Program-made: the position numbers and the translations under genes | The notes under the pieces: generated by a model | What the model was told of the DNA's origin: nothing | Database searches by the model: none | The model's input: only the letters and a program-made list of their open reading frames with translations | Shown: positions 27,201-35,886 of the stretch, piece after piece | Layout: every line of letters begins with the position of its first letter | Numbering within the stretch: the stretch's first letter is position 1 | Assembly: GCA_934122155.1 (NCBI GenBank) | Contig: CAKOVX010000002.1 | Location: forward strand, 1-64,000 | Reading direction: 5' to 3' | Length of the DNA stretch: 64,000 nt | DNA from: an uncultured Clostridia bacterium | Lineage (GTDB): Bacteria; Bacillota; Clostridia; TANB77; CAG-508

Positions 27201-27638
27201 TTTATCTTGAGTATTTTTAGTAACTTCTTTTAATGTATCTAGCTGAACTTGATGTTTTTTTAGCTCAGTTAATTGTCTTGATATCATTTCTACATTTTCA
27301 TCTGATTTGCCTAAAAATGAAAACTTATTGTTTTCCGTTAGTAAAATGTGGTCTATAAGCATTGCCTTGCCTGAACCTGATAAATTTATTCTTGTTTTTT
27401 TGCCTACTTCTCCTAAGATTCTATATGCCATACGTGCAAATGTAATTACTTCTGCTGAAATCATACTTTGTGAAGAAGATGTTTCAAGTAATTTTTGCTC
27501 TGCTGTATATGAAAATTGTTCTGGTGTAATTACTTTTATTTTGTATGGACTTTTTTGTTTTATTTGTTCATTTATTTGGTTAAAAATATATGTACTTTTT
27601 CCTGTACCTGATGTTCCATATACAATTTGAATACTCAA
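24294..27638 (-). CDS. addB: ATP-dependent helicase/deoxyribonuclease subunit B
   Basis: This 1114-residue AddB starts MSIQIVYGTSGTGKSTYIFN with Walker A at about 8-16. The C-terminal nuclease domain holds the iron-sulfur cluster: a first Cys in YQACAFSYYLKYG (about 800) and three in CEYCSYKAICQF (near 1085). The PD-(D/E)XK core includes IRIIDYKSS. AddAB processes double-strand ends to Chi-like sites for RecA. addA, normally adjacent, is not downstream: a terminator-bounded toxin-like locus follows instead. addB follows the OGG-type glycosylase gene by 18 bases. Confidence 0.93.
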   Translation of the reverse strand: MSIQIVYGTSGTGKSTYIFNQINEQIKQKSPYKIKVITPEQFSYTAEQKLLETSSSQSMISAEVITFARMAYRILGEVGKKTRINLSGSGKAMLIDHILLTENNKFSFLGKSDENVEMISRQLTELKKHQVQLDTLKEVTKNTQDKYLQKKLEDITNLYDLYNTSIQNQYIDENDGLTLLAEELEESNEFKNCDIYIDEFAGFTLQEYEILRKLMRISHKITITICADNLQENTNADIDTFYSNKQTAKRILEIANQEQIEVEKPIFLNTPYRFKTEELQHLAEDMASPFYKKYDKQNENLSIFLASNPYSEIENVAIQITKLAKKGYKYEEMAVITKNIETYSSLCKAIFEQYNIPVFIDEKKDLGSNILVRYVLSLLEIFAKNWSYESVFGYIKTGLLDLDTQEIAVLENYCLKWGIKGSKWHAKEWNFYNETEEQQKQIIYARDKVVEPLLKFKKQLAGLKTVKEITTGLYEFLVQNNIYEKLEQKIEELKQNNELEIAKQYELSIKILTDLFDEIVLVLGNKNITFDRYAKILKMGFNQSDLGTIPATADQVIVGDVDRSRSHKVKAVFIIGLNDGSFPSIQKDEGFLDDKDRNILKEQGIELAKGTIEQIYDDNFNIYKAFTTAEEKLYLSYASSDAEGKSLRASILINKIKRIFPNIKEQSDVIERKSEVLLSKTTFDELLVNLRNFTQGEEIEPIWFDVYNYYQANYKTKLESAIKALQYKNEPEKLKQNKLEKLYGNTLKTSVSRLEQYQACAFSYYLKYGLKLKEKDSFNVEAVDTGNLMHEVIDSFFERLDELNISVKNIEEEQIKQITEDIVEEKLTLKKYDIFNSIPKYRILAQRLKKVITKSMKYIVDSLKYSDFEVIGHELEFKQGGQYEPIIYELKDGKKVEITGKIDRLDIAKTAEGNYIRIIDYKSSIKNINLNEVYAGLQLQLLTYLDAACENEEVTPAGALYFNLIDPVLNANPNMTDEEITEELRKQFKMQGLILVDSNIVRKMDTNLVSGSSNIVPAYIGKDGEVSDKPNTLNRKQFENLQNYMKKIIKQISEEILNGNIGIEPYYRTRDKKTPCEYCSYKAICQFNQTTKNNYNYIPNVNKEKVLEKISSVR

Positions 27639-27656
27639 AACTCTCTCCCTCCAATT

Positions 27657-28520
27657 TTATGCTTCGCGTTTCCAATAGAATAGATACTGCTGTGCTAGTC
27701 CTGCTAGATCTCCATATTTTTCTGTCGCCAGCTTTTCTATTGCATCTCTTTTTAGTTTTGTTTCATCTGGTAATTTGAAATATAGTTCATTCATAACTCT
27801 TCTTACCCATACATCTACTGGAAATACATCTAAACATTTTAATGTTGAAAATAACATTATACAGTCTGCTACTTTTGGTCCAACTCCTGGTAACGTTAAC
27901 AAAGTCTCTTTTATTTTTTTACTATCTGTTTCTTGTTCTAATTTTTCTAAATCTATTTGTCTTGATATAACTAGTTTTGTCGTGTCATATATTCTTTTAT
28001 CTCTAAACCCTAATCCTAATGCTCTTAAATCTTCTACACCTGCTTTTGACAATTGTTCTGGTGTTGGAAATGTATAATATTCATTTCCTTTCCATTCAAT
28101 TTTGTTTCCATATCTTCTTGCCATTCTTTCTATTATGCCTTTTATTCTTGGAATATTATTGTTAGCTGAGATTATGAAAGATATTGTTGTTTCCCACAAA
28201 TCTTGATTTAGTAACCTTATTCCGCTTCCATAATCAATGCTATTTTTTAAAGGTTCATCTATTTTAGATAATTTATTTTTTATATCATCATAATCTCTAT
28301 CTAAATCAAAATATTTTGTTACTATTTCTTTTATATCCCCATCACAAATACCATCAAATATAATTTGATGGTTTTGTTCTTTTACATTTAATACATTATT
28401 TTTGAAAACTCCTGTATAACTTCCATCTAGCTCTTCATTCCATCTAAAGCACTGTCCACATTCAAATATGTGCTTCAACACAAAGCTTCCGTTGTTTTCT
28501 ATTTTGTATTGTTGTTCCAT
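27657..28520 (-). CDS. 8-oxoguanine DNA glycosylase/AP lyase, OGG type
   Basis: This 287-residue helix-hairpin-helix glycosylase has an N-terminal domain with FECGQCFRWNEE (about 20-31), then LLNQDLWETTISFIISANNN, the HhH motif TLPGVGPKVADCIMLFS (near 210), and the catalytic Asp region VFPVDVWVRRVM. It excises 8-oxoguanine opposite C from DNA. Length and motif order match bacterial OGG1 enzymes. The gene is in one minus-strand run with addB downstream and a sensor kinase 13 bases upstream, so it may be cotranscribed with DNA-repair functions. Confidence 0.9.
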   Translation of the reverse strand: MEQQYKIENNGSFVLKHIFECGQCFRWNEELDGSYTGVFKNNVLNVKEQNHQIIFDGICDGDIKEIVTKYFDLDRDYDDIKNKLSKIDEPLKNSIDYGSGIRLLNQDLWETTISFIISANNNIPRIKGIIERMARRYGNKIEWKGNEYYTFPTPEQLSKAGVEDLRALGLGFRDKRIYDTTKLVISRQIDLEKLEQETDSKKIKETLLTLPGVGPKVADCIMLFSTLKCLDVFPVDVWVRRVMNELYFKLPDETKLKRDAIEKLATEKYGDLAGLAQQYLFYWKREA

Positions 28521-28533
28521 TTTTTATTCCTCT

Positions 28534-30042
28534 TTATCTTATCCGCCACGTCGCTTGCACTGTTGAGATATCAAAATAAAATTCTACTCCATTAGAAAGA
28601 TTTTGCACGCCGTATTCATTTTGATAATTATTTTGTATAGCTTTTACTATTGATAATCCTATTCCGCTTCCGCTATTTTCACGGTTACGTGAATCGTCCA
28701 CTTTATAGAATCTGCCCCATACCCTTGTCAAATCTTCTTCTGGTATTTTATCTCCTGTATTAAATACAGTTACTCTAATTTTATTTTTTACATTTTGTAT
28801 TGAAATTTTTATTTGTTTTTTTCCATTTACTTCTCTTGCATGTTTTATTGCATTTGTAAAATAGTTAGTTACAACTTGCTCTATATAAAATTCATCAGCA
28901 TACACATATATAGGTTCTTTTTCATCAAATACCATTTGTATTTGGTTTTCTTCTAACATTACATTGCATTTTCTAACAACTTCATTTATTAACTCAACAA
29001 TATCAAACTCTTCATCATCAAATTCTCTTTTTCCATATTCAAGCTTCATTAATTCTAATAATTGTTTTACTAATACATCCATTTTGTTTGATTCGTCTAG
29101 TATTACTTCTGCATAAAATTTTCTAGACTCATCATCAGTGTTTACATTTTCTATTAAGCCTTCAGCATACCCTTGAATTAATGCTATTGGAGTTTTTAGT
29201 TCATGTGATACATCTGATATAAATTGTTTTCTCATTTCATCTATTTTAGACTTTTGTTCTATGTCTTTTTCAAGCTCATTATTAGTTTCTCTTAGTTGGT
29301 TTATTGTAGTCTCAAGTTTGTCAGACATAGTATTTATGTTTTTTCCCAGCTCATTTATTTCATCATCTGAATCATTTATTCTATATTTTTGTTCAAAATC
29401 AAGTCTGGCCATTTTTTTAGTAATATCATTTAATTGTAGTATTGGTTCTGTAAATTTTCTAGATATTAGTGAAGCTACAAATGCTGATATAATTATAGTT
29501 GCTGCTCCTATTATAATTAATGTACGATTTGAAATTCTTACACTTTCTTCAATAGGCGCTATTGGTATTCTTATGTATAAGCTATATCCATTATCTAACT
29601 TTCCATATAATAATATATAATTTAAGCTATTACTAGTATCATCAATTTTTCTTATAGTCATTTTTTCATCTGTATAAAGCAAGTTTTTTCTTTCTTCCGC
29701 ATGAGTTTTATACTTTTCTTTTGCCAATTCTATACTTGATAAAAAATCTTTATTAGTAGTAAATAATATTAAGTCTGTATCTGATTGTATTAAAATATCG
29801 AAATTATTTCTAAAAGCTGTTTTTTTCAACTCAGTTTCTAAATTTATTTCTAAATCTGGTTCTTTATAATAATTATTTATTTTACTATATAACTCTTTAA
29901 TTGTATTGGTTTTGTTATAAATATAAAAATTTTCTAACACTAAACTATTTATAGCTATTAAGCATATTACCAAAAGTATAGTAACCACACAAAGTACTAA
30001 AAATAATCTAACCCTTACTGATTTTAATTTTTCTTTTAACAT
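28534..30042 (-). CDS. Membrane sensor histidine kinase
   Basis: This 502-residue kinase has two membrane helices (about 12-33 and 170-190) enclosing a roughly 140-residue extracytoplasmic sensor. A HAMP domain follows (SRKFTEPILQLNDITKKMA.., about 192-245), then the H-box VSHELKTPIALIQGYAEGL (near 280), N-box YFTNAIKHA (near 400) and G-box GSGIGLSIVKAI (near 460). It phosphorylates the response regulator encoded 14 bases upstream. The signal is unknown. The arrangement resembles cell-envelope stress systems of Firmicutes. Confidence 0.93.
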   Translation of the reverse strand: MLKEKLKSVRVRLFLVLCVVTILLVICLIAINSLVLENFYIYNKTNTIKELYSKINNYYKEPDLEINLETELKKTAFRNNFDILIQSDTDLILFTTNKDFLSSIELAKEKYKTHAEERKNLLYTDEKMTIRKIDDTSNSLNYILLYGKLDNGYSLYIRIPIAPIEESVRISNRTLIIIGAATIIISAFVASLISRKFTEPILQLNDITKKMARLDFEQKYRINDSDDEINELGKNINTMSDKLETTINQLRETNNELEKDIEQKSKIDEMRKQFISDVSHELKTPIALIQGYAEGLIENVNTDDESRKFYAEVILDESNKMDVLVKQLLELMKLEYGKREFDDEEFDIVELINEVVRKCNVMLEENQIQMVFDEKEPIYVYADEFYIEQVVTNYFTNAIKHAREVNGKKQIKISIQNVKNKIRVTVFNTGDKIPEEDLTRVWGRFYKVDDSRNRENSGSGIGLSIVKAIQNNYQNEYGVQNLSNGVEFYFDISTVQATWRIR

Positions 30043-30056
30043 TATTTTACTCCGTT

Positions 30057-30734
30057 TTATTTAACTTCAAATTTATAGCCTACGCCTCTCATTGTCTCTA
30101 TGTATTTACCTTTTTTGCCCAACTTATGTCTTATTTTTTTGATATGACTGTCAATAGTTCTTGAATCTCCATAATAATCATAATTCCATACATTATTTAA
30201 TATTTTGTCTCTGGATAAAGCAATTCCCTCATTGTCTAATAGATATTTTAATAATTCGTATTCTCTAAGGCTCATTTCTATTGGCTTATCATCCACTTTA
30301 ACGGTTCTTCCATCTGGGTCTATTACAATTCCACCATAATCCTTTACTTCTGTTTTGTCTCCCATTGTTCTTTTTAATATAGCTTCAACTCTTGCTACTA
30401 AAATTTTAGGGCTAAATGGCTTTGCAATATATTCATCTACTCCAAGTTCAAATCCAAATAGTTCATCTTGTTCTTCTCCTCGGGCTGTAAGCATTATAAT
30501 TGGTACTTTTGAACTTTGTCTTATTTGTCTAAGTACTGACCAACCATCTAATTTTGGCATCATTACATCTAGCAATATAAGGTTAATATGACTTTTATTT
30601 TCTTCATATACTTTAAGAGCCTCTTCTCCATCTCCAGCTTCTAATATACTATATCCTTTTTGTGTCAAAAAATCCTTTATTAATTTTCTCATTCTTGATT
30701 CGTCATCTACTACTAAAATAGTAATGTTATTCAT
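30057..30734 (-). CDS. OmpR-family response regulator
   Basis: The 225-residue protein starts MNNITILVVDDESRMRKLIK at 30734, chosen for its GGAGGAAAGG site; an extension to 30758 carries the site itself. The receiver domain (1-120) has the phospho-acceptor Asp in LILLDVMMPKLDG (about 53) and the conserved Thr and Lys in MLTARGE and IAKPFSP. The C-terminal winged helix (about 130-225) includes SRDKILNNVWNYDYYGDSRTI. It is the cognate partner of the kinase immediately downstream and probably controls its own operon. Confidence 0.95.
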   Translation of the reverse strand: MNNITILVVDDESRMRKLIKDFLTQKGYSILEAGDGEEALKVYEENKSHINLILLDVMMPKLDGWSVLRQIRQSSKVPIIMLTARGEEQDELFGFELGVDEYIAKPFSPKILVARVEAILKRTMGDKTEVKDYGGIVIDPDGRTVKVDDKPIEMSLREYELLKYLLDNEGIALSRDKILNNVWNYDYYGDSRTIDSHIKKIRHKLGKKGKYIETMRGVGYKFEVK

Positions 30735-30800
30735 ATACCTTTCCTCCCAAATATACATAACTATTATATATTATACAAAGGTTTTATGTCTAGACTGTGA

Positions 30801-30843
30801 ACAAAAAAAGAAAAAATTGCCATTAAATTTCAATAGCAATTTT
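30801..30843 (-). terminator. Rho-independent terminator after splB
   Basis: On the minus strand AAAATTGC/GCAATTTTT, with ATT/AAT extending the stem, is followed by TTTTTTCTTTTTTT. Confidence 0.8.
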
Positions 30844-30855
30844 ATAATTTTCAAA

Positions 30856-31860
30856 TTATACTATATATTTAATTTCATTGCTTGGAAAATACCTTTTCAT
30901 TAAATCTCTTAAAAATATTTCAGCTTCTTGCCTTACATCTTTGTTATATGTGTATTTTCCCTTTCCCCTTCCAGTCATTATTTCTTGATTATATAGGCTC
31001 ATTTGCTTTGGAAATGCTTCTTGATTTATCATTCTATGCACATAACTATATGTCATAAATATTATTTCAAAAAATACATCTTTTTTTACCTGTTCTGATA
31101 AGTTTTCTGCCAAATATTGTACTAATTCTGTATATTGCTTTTTCCAGTCTTCTACTAAAATTACAGGTGCAATTAGAATACCCAGTTTATATCCTGCGTC
31201 TTTTAATTTGTTTATTGCCCTTACTCTATTTTCTAAAGGTGAGGTTCCAATCTCAACTGTTCTAATTATTTCTTTTGGATTTACACTCATTCTTACTATT
31301 ACTTTTCCTTTATGATCTAGTGGTAAAATTGAATCTACCATATCAAACTTAGTTGGAAATGTTAGCAGTCCTTTTGGATTATCTTTAAAATTTTCAATTG
31401 TCCATACTAAATTATTAGTAATTGTATTTTCTAAAATCAAATCACTATTGCTTCCTATTTCAAAAGTCAAATCTTTATCTGCCTCATTTGCTACCTTTAT
31501 TATTTTTTCTAGCATTTGTTCTCTATTAACAAATAGTCTTAAATATGCACATTTGTTATAATTGCAAACTAAGTAGCAGTATAAACACATTGCTATACAG
31601 CCTGATGAAGTATATGGAACTAAAAAATCTGATGTTTTATGATTTGGTACAAATTTGTGTGTTTTTCTGACTCCAATTATTAAATTTTGTTTCATTTGTG
31701 GAAATTCACTATTCTGCTTTTTTCTCATTTCTTCTATATTATTATGATTTTCTATTTCAATACATTGTATTCCCTTTTCTCTATATCTTTGTAAAAGTTC
31801 TTTTCCGAGTTCATAATTTTCACTGTCTTTTTCGTAATAAACTGCTTTAGGCAAGAACAT
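30856..31860 (-). CDS. splB: Spore photoproduct lyase
   Basis: This 334-residue radical-SAM enzyme repairs the spore photoproduct (thyminyl-dihydrothymine) during germination. The cluster motif SSGCIAMCLYCYLVCNYNKC (near 90-110) gives CxxxCxxC and the extra Cys region of SplB. YTSSGC and the closing GRGKGKYTYN region also match the family. It complements the SASP gene in this window, since SASP-coated DNA forms the photoproduct. It is a single gene ended by the terminator at 30801-30843. Forespore expression is expected but no sigma-G box was identified with confidence. Confidence 0.95.
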   Translation of the reverse strand: MFLPKAVYYEKDSENYELGKELLQRYREKGIQCIEIENHNNIEEMRKKQNSEFPQMKQNLIIGVRKTHKFVPNHKTSDFLVPYTSSGCIAMCLYCYLVCNYNKCAYLRLFVNREQMLEKIIKVANEADKDLTFEIGSNSDLILENTITNNLVWTIENFKDNPKGLLTFPTKFDMVDSILPLDHKGKVIVRMSVNPKEIIRTVEIGTSPLENRVRAINKLKDAGYKLGILIAPVILVEDWKKQYTELVQYLAENLSEQVKKDVFFEIIFMTYSYVHRMINQEAFPKQMSLYNQEIMTGRGKGKYTYNKDVRQEAEIFLRDLMKRYFPSNEIKYIV

Positions 31861-31906
31861 ATTAAAGTCACCTCTAATATATTCTTGCCTAACATTGTTT
31901 AATTAT

Positions 31907-32587
31907 TCAGTTTTCACTGCAAATAAGTGCTTTTATTTTTATTCCTTGTTCTGAAAACATTTTCTCATGTTCTGTTTCAATGTTTTCCCAAAAGTCTGGC
32001 TCTTTTTGTAAATCTCTTGTAAGTTTTTCAATTTTAAAACCTGCATTTTCAAAGTAATGTATGCTTTCTTCAAATAAATTATCATCATCTGTTTTAAAAT
32101 AAATTTTTCCACCAGTTTCTAAGAACTCCTTATAGTGCTCAAGTTGTCTGGTATATGTTAATCTTTTTTTGTGATGTTTACCTCTTGGCCAAGGGTTACA
32201 GAAATTTATGTATATTCCTTCAATTGAGTCTTGTTTATTTAAAATTAACAAAATTCTTTCAATATCAAAACGAGTAAGTATAATGTTGTCTATATCTCTA
32301 TTGCCTTGAGTATATACTTCTTCAACTTTTCTTTTTGCTAAACCTAGCATTGGATCTACTAAATCAATTGCCAAATAGTTATTTTCCGGATGTAAAAAAG
32401 CTTTTTGTGATATGAAGCCACCTTTTCCACATCCTAGCTCAACAAATAAAGGCTGGTCTGGTCTTGTATATTCATTTTTCCAGTTTCCTATTATTTCTTC
32501 TGGATGTTCTCTATAAAATTTACTTTCTTCTAGTTCTTTTCTAGCCCATGGCTTATATCTAATTCTCAATTTCTTCTCCTTTAACAA
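31907..32587 (-). CDS. trmB: tRNA (guanine-N7-)-methyltransferase
   Basis: This 226-residue SAM-dependent enzyme makes m7G46 in the tRNA variable loop. The SAM site is FVELGCGKGGFISQKA (about 52-67), and the signature INFCNPWPRGKHHKKRLTY (about 135-153) with TDDDN (near 178) is diagnostic. It lies downstream of the lipid-kinase gene, separated by a hairpin (32586-32621), and may be cotranscribed with it through partial read-through. An AAAGGAGAAG site precedes the start. Confidence 0.95.
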   Translation of the reverse strand: MLKEKKLRIRYKPWARKELEESKFYREHPEEIIGNWKNEYTRPDQPLFVELGCGKGGFISQKAFLHPENNYLAIDLVDPMLGLAKRKVEEVYTQGNRDIDNIILTRFDIERILLILNKQDSIEGIYINFCNPWPRGKHHKKRLTYTRQLEHYKEFLETGGKIYFKTDDDNLFEESIHYFENAGFKIEKLTRDLQKEPDFWENIETEHEKMFSEQGIKIKALICSEN

Positions 32588-32621
32588 AATGTCAGTTAGA
32601 GTTAAAAACTCTAAACTGACA
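32586..32621 (-). terminator. Intercistronic hairpin, possible attenuator
   Basis: On the minus strand TGTCAGTTTAGAGT pairs with ACTCTAACTGACA (one bulge), followed by only four T. It overlaps the end of the lipid-kinase gene and may reduce read-through into trmB. Confidence 0.6.
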
Positions 32622-33480
32622 AAAATTTACTTTCTAATTCTGCATTATGATATATTTTTATTGCTTTTGGTATGATTTTTATTTCAAATTTTGTGTTTTC
32701 TATTGTTTCTCCATCAACATTAAATCTAATTGGTTCTTCTGATGTTACTGTAATATTGTTTGTTTTAAAATGATTTGTTCTTTTATCTTGTTCAAGTTTT
32801 CCTTTTTTCAATTTCAAAAGTAAATTTATAATTGATGGTAATCTTAGTTTATTTATATAATATACATCAAAATAGTTATCCTCTAAACTTGCTTTTGGAG
32901 ATATGTTATATCCTCCGCCATAATATCTACCATTACAAATACTAAGTATTGAAAAGCTTCCCTTTTCGTTTTTTTCTTGTGATTTAAAGTGTATTTGTTT
33001 AAATTTAAAATGCGTAAAAGTGTATAAAATACTTGCTGTATATAAATTTTTCACCTTAACATTTTTCTTTTTCATTAAAGGTACATTGTTAGCAACTTCT
33101 GCATCAATTCCAACACATGCAATATTTAAAAAGTATTTTCCATTTATCACACCAACATCTGATTCTATTTCTGTTCTGCCAAGTTCTTTTACTGTACGAT
33201 AAAAGTCATTACCTGAACCTGCTGGTATTATACCAATTCTGTTTTTGGTTCCTACTACTCCATTTAGCACCTCAGATAATGTTCCATCTCCTCCAACAGC
33301 ATATATAATGTTTTCTTCGTCTTTATAGCTTTGTGCTAGTCTAGTCGCATCTCCTTGTGCCAAAGTGTAACATACTTCATACTCTATATGTTCTTGTTTA
33401 CATACTTTTTCAATATTTCCTATTATTTTCATTGCATTACCTTTTGCCGACTCAGGATTAACTATAAATATATACTTCAT
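32611..33480 (-). CDS. Diacylglycerol/lipid kinase, YegS/DagK family
   Basis: This 289-residue cytoplasmic kinase starts MKYIFIVNPESAKGNAMKII and has the family nucleotide motif YAVGGDGTLSEVLNGVVG (about 60-77) and PAGSGNDFYRTVKE (about 86-99). Family members phosphorylate diacylglycerol or related lipids and feed phosphatidate back into phospholipid synthesis. Its ATG overlaps the stop of the plsC frame (ATGA), so it is translationally coupled to the acyltransferase that makes phosphatidate. The substrate cannot be fixed from sequence. Confidence 0.9.
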   Translation of the reverse strand: MKYIFIVNPESAKGNAMKIIGNIEKVCKQEHIEYEVCYTLAQGDATRLAQSYKDEENIIYAVGGDGTLSEVLNGVVGTKNRIGIIPAGSGNDFYRTVKELGRTEIESDVGVINGKYFLNIACVGIDAEVANNVPLMKKKNVKVKNLYTASILYTFTHFKFKQIHFKSQEKNEKGSFSILSICNGRYYGGGYNISPKASLEDNYFDVYYINKLRLPSIINLLLKLKKGKLEQDKRTNHFKTNNITVTSEEPIRFNVDGETIENTKFEIKIIPKAIKIYHNAELESKFLSV

Positions 33481-34071
33481 TTTTTATCACCTATTCTTTT
33501 TAATAATAGCCTTGTTATCTCTTCAGTTAGTACTATATTTGCTTCCGTGGTATCCATATTTTTTACATCTATCGGCTCTCCAAATTCTATTGTCAAACCT
33601 CCAAATGGTCTATATTTTCCTGTAATTGCAAATGGTATTATTTTTGCATTTGTTTTTTTAGCTAATAATGTAGTTCCTTTTCTAAGTGGTAATAATAATT
33701 GGTCTGTTTTGTTTCTAGTTCCTTCTGGAAATATGCCTATTGATTTTTCTTCTTTTAGTAAATTTATTGCATTTTCAAAGGATTCCTTATGCAATTTTCC
33801 TACATGTACTGGCAATACTCCGCAAACTTTTAAAAAATGGACCTAATATGCTATTTGTATATACATCTTTTATAAAAAAGTGCACTACTCTTTTAGTACA
33901 GCTTCCTACTAATACTGGGTCTGGATATGCTTTATGATTTCCTGCCAAAATTATTGGCCCATCTTTTGGTATTGCTTGTTTATTTATTACTTTAGGTTGA
34001 TATATAATTTTTAATAATACTATTGCAAGTGGTCTTAAAAATTTGTAATTCCACTCTGGTACTTTCTTCAT
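33477..34071 (-). pseudogene. plsC: 1-acyl-glycerol-3-phosphate acyltransferase, split by a one-base frameshift
   Basis: Frame one (34071 to 33787) holds the acyltransferase box GNHKAYPDPVLVG but ends in the nonsense tail RSIASTCRKIA. Frame two (33815 to 33477) continues with VLPVHVGKLHKESF and the second family box FPEGTRNKTD. Dropping one A from an AAAA run, or one T from the adjacent T6, joins them as FFKVCGVLPVHVGK, the expected sequence. PlsC converts lysophosphatidate to phosphatidate, an essential step, so a consensus error or an alternate phase is likelier than true loss unless a second copy exists elsewhere. Confidence 0.85.
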
Positions 34072-34087
34072 TTATACATCCCTTTCG

Positions 34088-35293
34088 TTAATCATTACTA
34101 CACATATGCTTTCTTGTAACTTCAAGTAGGTCTAAAGGTGTAAAACCTACTATTTGAATTTTTGAACGATCTTTTTTTATATGTTCTTCTAGTATCTCTA
34201 ATATTTTTTGTTTTGTTTCTTTCTTCTCCATGTCTATGTAGTCTATAATTATAATTCCGCCAATATCTCTTAAGCGTAGTTGTTTTGCAATTTCAATAGT
34301 TGCTTCTTTATTAACTGTAAATACCGTTTGTTCTAAGTCTTTACTACCTACATACTTACCTGAATTTACATCAATTGCTGTTAATGCTTCTGTTTTATCA
34401 ATAGTTATAAAGCCTCCACATTTTAGCCAAATTTTACGATTATTTGCTTTTTCTATTTGATCTTCTACATCATATATACTTAGTATATTTTCGTTTTGTC
34501 TTAGTGCTAATTTTACTTTTGATTCAAGGCCTGTATCTTGTAAAAATTTTTGAACATATTTATTTATTTCTGAATTGTTAGTTATTATTCTTTGTAAATC
34601 TTGATCAATAATATCAGTTAATATTTTTTCTACAATTCCATTGTTTGAATATAGAGCTATTGGCTCAAAGTTGCCTGACTTTTCAAGAGTCTTAGCTTTT
34701 TTAATTATTTCATTATATTGTTTTAAAACTCTCTCTATATCCTTTTGTATTAAATCTTTTTCTTTACCTTCTGCTGAAGTCCTTATAATAAGTCCAAAGC
34801 CTTGTGGTAGAACACTTTTAGCTAAGTCTGTAAGTCTTTTTCTTTCTTGATCTTTTTCTATTTTTTTAGAAATTGTAATAAACTCTGAATTTGGCATTAG
34901 CACTACAAATCTACCAGGAATAGTAATATGTGTAGAAACTCTTGCTCCCTTTTTATTTGTACTATCTCTTTTTACTTGTACTAATATTGGCATTCCTGTA
35001 TGTATATAATTTTTTATATCATATTTGCTCAATGCCTCATTTTTATTGCCTGTTTCATTACTTACCTTAGGAATAATATCTTTTATATGTATAAAAGTAT
35101 TTTTTTCTACTCCAATATCAATAAAAGCAGCCTGCATTCCAACTAGTACGTTTTCTACCTTTCCTAAGTATATATTGCCTTCTAGCCTTTTTTGATCTGG
35201 TCTCTCTTCATATTTTTCAACTAATTTTCCATTTTCTACTAGCGCAACTATTTTATTGTTTTGCTTGTCCTGATTAATTATTACCTCTTGCAT
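34088..35293 (-). CDS. rng: Ribonuclease E/G, short form
   Basis: This 401-residue enzyme has the S1 RNA-binding domain near the N-terminus (EGNIYLGKVENVLVGMQAAF, about 39-58). The RNase H-like catalytic core has magnesium ligands in AIDVNSGKYVG (near 305) and IIIDYIDMEKKE (near 347). It processes rRNA and mRNA 5' ends. The protein stops soon after LLEVTRKHMCSND, without the CPxC zinc-link and small domain seen in longer RNase G/E proteins. That may be natural in this lineage. It is between pth and plsC in the same minus-strand run. Confidence 0.9.
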   Translation of the reverse strand: MQEVIINQDKQNNKIVALVENGKLVEKYEERPDQKRLEGNIYLGKVENVLVGMQAAFIDIGVEKNTFIHIKDIIPKVSNETGNKNEALSKYDIKNYIHTGMPILVQVKRDSTNKKGARVSTHITIPGRFVVLMPNSEFITISKKIEKDQERKRLTDLAKSVLPQGFGLIIRTSAEGKEKDLIQKDIERVLKQYNEIIKKAKTLEKSGNFEPIALYSNNGIVEKILTDIIDQDLQRIITNNSEINKYVQKFLQDTGLESKVKLALRQNENILSIYDVEDQIEKANNRKIWLKCGGFITIDKTEALTAIDVNSGKYVGSKDLEQTVFTVNKEATIEIAKQLRLRDIGGIIIIDYIDMEKKETKQKILEILEEHIKKDRSKIQIVGFTPLDLLEVTRKHMCSND

Positions 35294-35316
35294 ATTTTTC
35301 CTTTCTATTGCAATAT

Positions 35317-35874
35317 TTAATTAAACTTATTCATTGCATTGTCTATTCCATGTTCAATATAATAAATAATTGCATCTGCGGCTTTATTTATTCCCGCTTC
35401 TAGAGGTTTATGTTTTTCCTCATCTAATTTTCCTATAACATAATCAATCGCATCATATTCATCTACTGGCTTACCAATTCCCACTCTAATTCTTGGAAAG
35501 TCTTCTGATGCAAGTTCATGTACTACTGATTTTGCACCATTATGTGTTCCTGGTCCGCCCTTTTTTCTTATTTTAATATTTCCTACCGGAACATCCATAT
35601 CATCATATATAACTATTACATTTTCCAAAGGAATTTTATAAAAGTCAGCAAATGGCTTAATAGATTGTCCACTTAAGTTCATATATGTTTGTGGTTTTAA
35701 TAAAATAACTTTTTCGTCTTTTATAATTCCGCTTCCATATAGTCCATTAAATTTTGTTCTTGAAATATCAATTCCACATTTTTTTGCTATTTTATTAATT
35801 ACATCAAATCCCATATTATGCCTTGTATAGCTATACTCTGGCTCCGGATTTCCTAGGCCTACTATTAAATACAT
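35317..35874 (-). CDS. pth: Peptidyl-tRNA hydrolase
   Basis: This 185-residue enzyme releases peptides from tRNA that dropped off the ribosome. It starts MYLIVGLGNPEPEYSYTRHN with the catalytic His at residue 19. FLLKPQTYMN-like sequence (ILLKPQTYMNLSGQS) and VIYDDMDVPVGNIKIRKKGG (about 87-106) supply the conserved Asn and Asp, and GTHNGAKS follows. Length and motifs are standard. It lies 23 bases before rng and 12 bases after the acetyltransferase frame, probably in one transcript. Confidence 0.96.
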   Translation of the reverse strand: MYLIVGLGNPEPEYSYTRHNMGFDVINKIAKKCGIDISRTKFNGLYGSGIIKDEKVILLKPQTYMNLSGQSIKPFADFYKIPLENVIVIYDDMDVPVGNIKIRKKGGPGTHNGAKSVVHELASEDFPRIRVGIGKPVDEYDAIDYVIGKLDEEKHKPLEAGINKAADAIIYYIEHGIDNAMNKFN

Positions 35875-35886
35875 TTTATTTCCTCT

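Noticed and set aside
33355..33846. A 163-codon plus-strand frame opposite plsC and the lipid-kinase start
   Set aside because: It is antisense to motif-bearing genes, rich in Ser/Phe/Leu as expected for complement of AT-rich code, and lacks a ribosome site.
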